25,739 nt of DNA from Coprosoma sp963632935 (lineage in GTDB: Bacteria > Bacillota_I > Bacilli_A > RF39 > UBA660). Position 1 is the first letter of the stretch. The number at the start of each line of letters is the position of its first letter. This document shows, piece by piece, positions 19,921 through 25,739 of the stretch. The position numbers were made by a program, and so were the translations under genes. Under the pieces are notes generated by a model. That model did no database searches. It was not told the DNA's origin and was given only the letters and a program-made list of their open reading frames with translations. The stretch covers positions 1-25,739 of the forward strand of contig CAVGWA010000021.1 in assembly GCA_963632935.1 (NCBI GenBank), read 5' to 3'.

Positions 19921-21936
19921 ATGAGTAAAAAATTAAAGGTAACTGCCTTAATTTTCTTTTTAGTTTTAGCTTTAGTTGGAGTGTTTTATTTCTTTACTAA
20001 GGAAGATCAAAAAACTTCTTTAACTGTTTCACAAAAAAAATGGATTGAAAATAATAAAAATAAGGTTATTGATTTTAAGGTACTTGATGGTATACCTATT
20101 GTTAGTAATAATGGTAGTGGACTTGTATTTGATTTTTTAGGAGCTTTGGAAGGTGATACTGGTTTAGATTTTAATAAATCATCAGATTCTTCTAGTGGTT
20201 ATGCTTTAGAAAAAAAAGATAGTGTAGGGTCTAATGATTTAATATTATATCAAGACAATTATGTTTTAGTTACTAATAAAAAAGTTTATTATAATGATGT
20301 TTTTGAAATAAAAAAATTAACAGTTGGTACATTAAAAAATGATTTATCAAAGGTAAGTAATTATTTAACAGGCTCTTCTGATTTAACATATAAAAGTTAT
20401 GAAAATAATTCTGAACTTTTAAGTGCACTAAAATCAGGCGAAGTTGATGCAATTGCGTGTGCTAAATTAAATTATTTGGATGATATATTAAAAAATAATT
20501 TTAATATTTCTTATAATATTTCTGATTATAAAATAAATTATGTTATATCACTTGGAAATAATAATAAATTAAATAAGATATTAATAAAGTATTTTAAAAA
20601 ATGGAAAAACAATAAATATGATAAATCATTAAATAAATATTTAGCTGATAATTATTTTACTTATAAAAAGGTATCTGAAAAAAGTCAAACAGAGTTTAGA
20701 AGTAAAAGATATACTTATGGTTTTGTCTCAGGTAGTCCATATGACATTACTATAAATGGTAATTTAAAAGGTTCAAATCATGAAATATTAAATGGGTTTG
20801 CGAAAGCGGCTGGTATTGAAATTGATTATAAACAATATTCTTCATTAGAAACACTTTTAAAAGATTTTAATGAAAATAAAATTGATATTGTTTTTGGTAA
20901 TTTTGATAGACAAAAATTTTCTATGGATACGTATAAGACTATTTCTGTTTATGATAGTAAAGTAGCTATTGTTACGGGTAATCAAAATGTTCAAATTAAT
21001 AATATTACTTCATTAGAAGGCATGAATGTTTTGGCTGTTAAAGATACAAAAATATCAAAATATTTAAAGGCTAATAAAGTTAAGGTTAAGGAATATAAAA
21101 ATACAAAAGAATTAATAAGTCATTTAAAAAGTAGTGATATAGCTGCTATGGATGAAAAAACTTATGATTATTATGTAAGATATGAATTAAAACGTTATAT
21201 TAATTTGCATACAATTGATATTAACGATAATTATGGATTTATTTCTAGAAGTTTAAGTTCAAATACTAAACTTAATGAATTTTTCAATTTTTATTTATCT
21301 TTTGTGAATACTTATGAATTTGCTAATAATAGTTATAAAGAAGTACTTTTATCTAATAATAACAGTAAATATTTACAGGTTTTGTTAAGTTCTATTGTTA
21401 TTGTTTTACTTGCTATTATATTAGTAATTACTAGATTTTTATTTGGCAGGAAGAAAAAAATTAATAATAAGCTTTCTAAAACTGATAAATTACGTTATAT
21501 TGATTCACTAACATCTTTAAAAAATAGAAATTATTTAAATGATAATATTGCTTTATGGGATAGTAGTGATGTTTATCCTCAAGCTTTAGTAGTAGTTGAT
21601 TTGAATAACATTGCTTATATAAATGATAATTTTGGACATACTGAAGGTGATAATGTTATTGTACAAGCAGCTGGAATTTTAATAAGTAATCAACTTAGTG
21701 ATAGTGAAATTTTAAGAACTAATGGTAATGAATTTTTAATATATATGGCAAGGCATGATGAAAAAGCTGTTGTAACATATATAAGAAAATTAAAAAAGGA
21801 ATTTAAAGAATTATCTCATGGTTTTGGTGCGGCTATTGGTTATAGTATGATTTTAGATGAGATTAAGACAATTGATGATGCAATTAATGAAGCAACTTTA
21901 GATATGCGAAGTAACAAAGAGGAAATTAATAATTAG
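19921..21936 (+). CDS. Double periplasmic-binding-domain sensor with degenerate GGDEF domain
   Basis: The order of parts in the 671-residue protein is: membrane helix (about 5-26); first SBP_bac_3/VFT-like domain (about 35-245, opening with the BvgS-like LTVSQKKWIENNK); second VFT domain (about 255-475, with GSNHEILNGFAKAAGIEIDY, FNENKIDIVFGNF and SLEGMNVLAV); membrane helix (about 485-508); GGDEF domain (about 520-671, DSLTSLKNRNYL, LVVVDLNNIAYINDNFGHTEGD). The signature GGDEF is replaced by NGNEF (residues 601-605), so cyclic-di-GMP synthesis is doubtful; it may bind GTP or signal by contact. No EAL domain follows. The gene abuts the preceding one and is followed 14 bp later by a YihY gene. 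Confidence 0.85.
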   Translation: MSKKLKVTALIFFLVLALVGVFYFFTKEDQKTSLTVSQKKWIENNKNKVIDFKVLDGIPIVSNNGSGLVFDFLGALEGDTGLDFNKSSDSSSGYALEKKDSVGSNDLILYQDNYVLVTNKKVYYNDVFEIKKLTVGTLKNDLSKVSNYLTGSSDLTYKSYENNSELLSALKSGEVDAIACAKLNYLDDILKNNFNISYNISDYKINYVISLGNNNKLNKILIKYFKKWKNNKYDKSLNKYLADNYFTYKKVSEKSQTEFRSKRYTYGFVSGSPYDITINGNLKGSNHEILNGFAKAAGIEIDYKQYSSLETLLKDFNENKIDIVFGNFDRQKFSMDTYKTISVYDSKVAIVTGNQNVQINNITSLEGMNVLAVKDTKISKYLKANKVKVKEYKNTKELISHLKSSDIAAMDEKTYDYYVRYELKRYINLHTIDINDNYGFISRSLSSNTKLNEFFNFYLSFVNTYEFANNSYKEVLLSNNNSKYLQVLLSSIVIVLLAIILVITRFLFGRKKKINNKLSKTDKLRYIDSLTSLKNRNYLNDNIALWDSSDVYPQALVVVDLNNIAYINDNFGHTEGDNVIVQAAGILISNQLSDSEILRTNGNEFLIYMARHDEKAVVTYIRKLKKEFKELSHGFGAAIGYSMILDEIKTIDDAINEATLDMRSNKEEINN

Positions 21937-21950
21937 TAAAGAGGAAGAAT

Positions 21951-22781
21951 ATGTTAAAAGGATATGTTAAAAGAATTTATAATTTAATTACAAGGCCTGA
22001 GATGAAAATTTTGCCTGGTCAGCTTGCTTATTTTATTGTTCTTGCTATTTTTCCTCTTTTAACTTTGTTTGGATATATTAGTTCTAAATTTCTTTTCATT
22101 TTAAAGCCTTTTATGAGCGCTTTAAATAAATTTGTTCCAACAAATGTTATGCAGATAATATTACCATTTATTGAAAAAAGTCATATAACTGGTAATGTCG
22201 CATTTTCAATGATAGTAGGTTTTATTTTAGTTTCTAATGGTACTCATTCTATAATTATAACTTCTAACGAACTTTATGGTATAAAAAGTAATGATTATAT
22301 AAAAGACCGTATTAAGGCTCTTTTTATGATAATTTTATTAATGTTTTTATTTGTATTTATATTTGTTGTACTTGCTTATGGAAATATTATTATGAATGAG
22401 ATATTAAAGCTTAATTTATTTTCAAATGTAATAAATAAGGTATATTTTCTATTTATGCTTTTGAAATGGCCTATTGCTTTTATTCTTATTTTTTGGATAT
22501 TAAAAATTTTATATACGATTGCACCTAATGAAAAAATTTCTAGTAAGTTTATGAGTAAAGGTGCTTTGTTTACTACGATTTGTTGGATAGTAACTACGAA
22601 TGTATATTCATATTATGTTTCTAATATTGCTAATTACACTTTATTTTATGGTAGCATTTCTGGAATAATTGTTATGATGATTTGGATATATATGTTATCT
22701 TATATATTTGTTATGGGTATAGCAATTAATAACGATGAGTATAATTTGTATAAAAAAGGCAAATTTAATCATAATAAGTAA
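21951..22781 (+). CDS. YihY/BrkB family membrane protein
   Basis: The 276-residue protein has about six membrane helices and the YihY family signatures: PGQLAYFIVLAIFPLLTLFGYI near the N-terminus, NGTHSIIITSNELYGI in the middle, and the late YGSISGIIVMMIWIYMLSYIFVMGIAIN helix pair. The family was once called RNase BN in error; its members are integral membrane proteins of uncertain, perhaps transport, function. AAAGAGGAAG lies before the ATG, and the gene ends the 19462-22781 operon. Confidence 0.88.
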   Translation: MLKGYVKRIYNLITRPEMKILPGQLAYFIVLAIFPLLTLFGYISSKFLFILKPFMSALNKFVPTNVMQIILPFIEKSHITGNVAFSMIVGFILVSNGTHSIIITSNELYGIKSNDYIKDRIKALFMIILLMFLFVFIFVVLAYGNIIMNEILKLNLFSNVINKVYFLFMLLKWPIAFILIFWILKILYTIAPNEKISSKFMSKGALFTTICWIVTTNVYSYYVSNIANYTLFYGSISGIIVMMIWIYMLSYIFVMGIAINNDEYNLYKKGKFNHNK

Positions 22782-22869
22782 TGGACATATAAGTTGCCGA
22801 TATATGTTTACTCTTCAGACTATTAGTACTTAGGCAAATTTAGTTTAAAATTTCAAGAGTATTATGGCA

Positions 22870-22899
22870 AAAAGCACACTTATATTATAGTGTGCTTTT
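22870..22899 (+). terminator. Terminator of the YihY operon
   Basis: AAAAGCACACT (22870-22880) and AGTGTGCTTTT (22889-22899) form an 11-bp stem with an 8-nt loop. It is symmetrical enough to work in both directions. Confidence 0.7.
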
Positions 22900-22910
22900 C
22901 TCTACATCTT

Positions 22911-22951
22911 CTTTACATCGCTTTTTTACAGGATGTAAAGGAGCTTTTTTT
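22911..22951 (+). terminator. Second hairpin and T-run before the LTA synthase gene
   Basis: CTTTACATC (22911-22919) pairs with GATGTAAAG (22932-22940) over a 12-nt loop, then GAGC and a run of seven or eight T. It comes just before the promoter at 22965. No riboswitch family was recognised here. Confidence 0.55.
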
Positions 22952-22964
22952 CTTTTTAAAAAAG

Positions 22965-22973
22965 TGCTATAAT
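22965..22973 (+). promoter_or_regulatory. Extended -10 promoter of the LTA synthase gene
   Basis: TGC-TATAAT (22965-22973). The -35 region is only T-rich. Confidence 0.5.
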
Positions 22974-22995
22974 GGTTAAGTAATTGAGGTGGAAT

Positions 22996-25041
22996 ATGAA
23001 AAAGTTTGGTCAAAATTTAATTGACATTTTATACAAAACAAAAGAGACTATTATTTATTTTTTTAGAAATAATATTTTATTTACAACGTTTATTATTACA
23101 TCTTTAATTAATGGGTGTATGATTCGTTTTTTTACGGTTAAAAATTATATGGCTTTTAGTCCTATTTTAGCTGATTTAGTTTTTATTTTATTTGCTGGTT
23201 CTTTTGCTTATTTTATAAAGCCTAAGAATCGGTTTAAATATTTTATCACTTGGGAAATTATTTTAACTTTAGTTTGTCTAATTAATTCAGTTTATTATAC
23301 AAATTATATTTCATTTACGTCTTTTTCACTTTTGGCTACTAGTTTACAAATATCTGGAGTAAGTGATGCTTTAGAGACAATTATGGAAGTAAAGGATTTT
23401 TGTTATATATGGGCACCTATTACTTTAATATTTGTTCATAAAAAATTATTAAAACAAAATTATTATAATAAGATAAAGGTAGAAAAAAAATTAAAGGTTA
23501 GTTTTTTAAAGTGTTTACTTGCAGCTACAATCGTTTTAGGCTTTTTTGTATCAACGCTTACTGGAACTGATATTTCAAGATTATATAAACAGTGGAATAG
23601 GGAATATGTTGTTATGAAATTTGGTATTTATACTTATCAAGGGAATGATTTAATTGCAAGTTTAAAACCACAAATAAGCCCTTTATTTGGTTATGATAAG
23701 GCAGCTAAAGAGTTTAGACAATATTATAAAAATAATAAAACTACTACTGAAGAAAATGAATATAGTAATATTTTTAAGGGTAAAAATGTAATTGCTATTC
23801 ATGCGGAAAGTATTCAAAATTATTTATTAAGTACTGAAATTAATGGTAAAGAATTAACTCCTAATTTGAAAAGGTTAGCTAGTGAAGGAATGTATTTTTC
23901 TAATTTTTATTCTCAAGAAAGTGTTGGTACTAGTAGTGATTCTGAGTTTACTTATAGTACGTCGCTTCTTCCTGCAAGTAGTGGTACTGTATTTGTTAGT
24001 TATTGGGATAGAGAATATCCATCTATTCAGAAATTTTTAAAGGAAGAAAATTATTATGTATTTAGTATGCATGCGAATAAGGGTAATTTCTGGAATAGGG
24101 AAGTGATGCATAAGAAATTAGGTTATGATAAATTTTATTATTATGATAAAGATTATAAATTAGATGATATTGTTGGTATGGGTCTTTCTGATAAGTCATT
24201 CTTTAAACAATCTGTACCTAAGATTAAGAAAATATCTAGTAAATATGATAAGTTTTATGGACTTCTTATTATGCTTTCTAATCATACGCCATTTGATGGT
24301 GTTGGCGATAATACTGATTTAGATTTAACATATCATTATACAAAAACAAATGAAGATGGAACAACAGAAGAGGTTACTAATAATTATTTAAAAGGTACAA
24401 CTTTAGGTAAATATTTTACAACTGCTCATTATGCAGATAGTGCGATTGGTGAGTTTGTTGAAGAAATGGATAAAGAAGGATTATGGGATAATACTATTTT
24501 AGTTATTTATGGTGATCATGATGCGAAAATAAAACGTAATGAGTATGATTATTATTATAATTATAATCCTGAAACTGATTCTAAACGTTCTAAGGATGAT
24601 CCTGAATATAAAGAGTTTACTAAGTATGATTATGAGATTAATCGTAAAGTACCATTTATTATTTGGACAAAAGATGAAAATCTTAGAAAGAAAATTAATA
24701 AGGAAATTACTACAGTAACTGGTATGTATGATGTTTTACCAACTTTAGGAAATATGCTTGGTATTAAAGATAAATATGCTTTAGGTCATGATGTATTTAG
24801 TACTGATGATCATTATGTAATATTCCCTAATGGCAATTGGATAACTGATAAAATGTATTATGATAATCAAAATGGTCAAGCAGTTGTATTTGATGAAAAA
24901 GCGGTCATTAGTTCTGATTATATTAGTAAATATTCTAAAAAGGCAGAAGATGCTATTGCGGTTTCTAATGATATAATTGTTCATGATTTAGTTAAAAAAA
25001 CTGAAGAGTCAAATAAGGTAATAAAAGGAGGACAAAAATGA
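22996..25041 (+). CDS. ltaS: Lipoteichoic acid synthase-like sulfatase-fold membrane protein
   Basis: The 681-residue protein has five membrane helices in the first 190 residues or so and a large external sulfatase domain. The metal and active-site motifs of LtaS are present: HAES, GTSSDSEF (312-318), WNREVMHKKLGYDKFY, SNHTPF and GDHD (506-509). LtaS uses phosphatidylglycerol to polymerise glycerol phosphate. The residue aligned with the catalytic Thr of LtaS (in GKTSD) is Ser313 here (GTSSD), so the nucleophile is Ser or the register is shifted to Thr312. The ATG at 22996 has GAGGTGG upstream; a TTG at 22984 lacks a ribosome site. The gene ends in TGA and overlaps the next ATG as ATGA. Confidence 0.88.
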   Translation: MKKFGQNLIDILYKTKETIIYFFRNNILFTTFIITSLINGCMIRFFTVKNYMAFSPILADLVFILFAGSFAYFIKPKNRFKYFITWEIILTLVCLINSVYYTNYISFTSFSLLATSLQISGVSDALETIMEVKDFCYIWAPITLIFVHKKLLKQNYYNKIKVEKKLKVSFLKCLLAATIVLGFFVSTLTGTDISRLYKQWNREYVVMKFGIYTYQGNDLIASLKPQISPLFGYDKAAKEFRQYYKNNKTTTEENEYSNIFKGKNVIAIHAESIQNYLLSTEINGKELTPNLKRLASEGMYFSNFYSQESVGTSSDSEFTYSTSLLPASSGTVFVSYWDREYPSIQKFLKEENYYVFSMHANKGNFWNREVMHKKLGYDKFYYYDKDYKLDDIVGMGLSDKSFFKQSVPKIKKISSKYDKFYGLLIMLSNHTPFDGVGDNTDLDLTYHYTKTNEDGTTEEVTNNYLKGTTLGKYFTTAHYADSAIGEFVEEMDKEGLWDNTILVIYGDHDAKIKRNEYDYYYNYNPETDSKRSKDDPEYKEFTKYDYEINRKVPFIIWTKDENLRKKINKEITTVTGMYDVLPTLGNMLGIKDKYALGHDVFSTDDHYVIFPNGNWITDKMYYDNQNGQAVVFDEKAVISSDYISKYSKKAEDAIAVSNDIIVHDLVKKTEESNKVIKGGQK

Positions 25042-25682
25042 GGGGTAGAAAACGTAAATTAAATATTAAAAGAGTGATTATTGTAATTGTATTATTTGGT
25101 TTGATAATTGCTGGTGGATGTTTAATTTTTAATAAATATTTTTCTAAAACTAGTAAAACAAAAGAAGTAAAATCTGTTGATACTATTGAAGGTTATGATT
25201 ATAATTTAAAAGCTAATGCTACTTCTTATTATAAAAGTTTATTTAAGAGATTAGATAAAGTATTAAGTGAAGATAATATTGATGAAGAAAAATATGCTGA
25301 ACTAGTTAGTCAAATGTTTATTGCTGATTTCTTTAATTTAGATAATAAAACTAGTAAAAATGATGTTGGTGGCACTGAATTTGTTTACTCAAGTTATGTG
25401 ACTGATTTTAAAAAATATGCTATGGAAGGCATGTATAAGTCAGTTGAAAGTAATGTTTATGGTAACCGTAAACAAGAACTTCCTGTTGTTAAAGATGTAA
25501 CTGTTACTAAAGTAGAACAATCATCTTATAAATATGGTGATAATACTGATGAAAAAGCTTATGTTTATAATTTTGAAATTGAATATGAAGCTGATTTATC
25601 ATATCAAACTAAAGGAAGTTTAATTTTAATTCATAATGATAAGAAATTAGAAGTTGCTTCTATGAGTGAAAAAGAAAAATAA
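25038..25682 (+). CDS. Unknown membrane-anchored partner of the LTA synthase-like protein (214 aa)
   Basis: I do not recognise this protein. It has a very basic head (MRGRKRKLNIKR), one membrane helix (about 13-31, including a Cys in GGCLIF) and an external domain. The domain has helices (YYKSLFKRLDKVL, YAELVSQMFIADFFNL) followed by a beta-sandwich-like part (VTVTKVEQSSYKYG, YVYNFEIEYEADLSYQTKGSLILIHND). The head and helix point to a Type II membrane anchor and not a lipoprotein. Its start overlaps the LTA synthase stop by 4 bp and uses the strong AAAGGAGG inside that gene, so the pair are co-translated. A role at the cell envelope is likely. Confidence 0.75.
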   Translation: MRGRKRKLNIKRVIIVIVLFGLIIAGGCLIFNKYFSKTSKTKEVKSVDTIEGYDYNLKANATSYYKSLFKRLDKVLSEDNIDEEKYAELVSQMFIADFFNLDNKTSKNDVGGTEFVYSSYVTDFKKYAMEGMYKSVESNVYGNRKQELPVVKDVTVTKVEQSSYKYGDNTDEKAYVYNFEIEYEADLSYQTKGSLILIHNDKKLEVASMSEKEK

Positions 25683-25684
25683 AG

Positions 25685-25739
25685 GGTTCTTTGTCAAATA
25701 GTGTTGGTGAACAATAAATTTGATAAATGAATTGATATT
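25685..25739 (+). mobile_element. Left end of an ISL3-like insertion sequence
   Basis: Positions 25685-25710 begin GGTTCTTTGTCAAATAG and form an inverted match with 145-120 (21 of 26 bases). The element would run off the right edge, with 29 bases of its interior visible. It starts 2 bp after the stop of the preceding gene. No transposase codons can be identified yet. Confidence 0.55.

Noticed and set aside
22782..22968. A riboswitch upstream of the LTA synthase-like gene.
   Set aside because: The hairpins look like ordinary terminators placed before the promoter's -10; no known riboswitch core was recognised.
1..25739. Use of the Mollicutes code (TGA as Trp), suggested by the very low GC.
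   Set aside because: recX and the LTA synthase-like gene end in TGA at the expected family length, and Trp is encoded by TGG throughout.
1..25739. CRISPR arrays, rRNA genes, replication origins.
   Set aside because: No regularly spaced repeats, rRNA sequence or DnaA-box cluster was seen on reading.

Overview
The window is AT-rich DNA of a spore-forming, low-GC member of the Bacillota, probably a gut-type lineage of Bacilli near the Erysipelotrichia or RF39 groups (the group is inference). Sporulation is shown by an SspI-type small acid-soluble spore protein with a sigma-G-like promoter, SpoVS, and two tiny YjcZ-like membrane proteins. TGA is a true stop (recX and the LTA synthase gene end in it), so the code is standard and not that of Mollicutes. 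TTG and GTG starts occur, and a T-box RNA controls argS.

Layout. 1-145: right end of an ISL3-like insertion sequence. 148-3631: sspI (-), recX (+, LexA-like box) convergent with prsA (-), two tiny YjcZ-like genes, an orphan tyrosine recombinase. 3714-3790: tRNA-Met (-). 3965-7096: spoVS (-), then an unknown gene, sufU, sufB and a small membrane protein, without sufC, sufD or sufS. 7251-8708: a short SSB and three XRE-type regulators, one divergent and two in tandem, with a shared 17-bp operator. 8727-10654: promoter, Arg-specific T-box and argS. 10691-11818: a decayed ISAs1-family element with 33-34 bp inverted repeats. 11889-16627: two TasA/CalY-like secreted proteins separated by a gene relic, an internally deleted IS30 transposase, a multi-spanning protein ending in a SipW-type signal peptidase domain, and a DUF5305-like membrane protein. 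16688-16801: a hairpin-masked 27-codon reading frame. 16895-18958: peptidase U32 protein (-). 19051-22781: a lone pseudopilin, an unknown membrane protein, a BvgS-like double-sensor protein with a degenerate GGDEF domain, and a YihY/BrkB protein. 22996-25682: LTA-synthase-like protein and an overlapping membrane-anchored partner. 25685-end: left end of another ISL3-like copy, pointing outward.

The most system-like region is 11889-16627, read as a cell-surface fibre locus: two secreted fibre subunits, the peptidase likely to process them, and an accessory membrane protein, with two transposon relics inserted beside and within it. The second is the regulator cluster at 7577-8708, where a near-palindromic operator fills the -35/-10 spacer of one gene and lies exactly 27 bp upstream of the extended -10 of the other two. 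A third theme is compaction: at least eight genes end with the stop codon inside or touching the hairpin of their own terminator, including two convergent pairs that share one bidirectional terminator.
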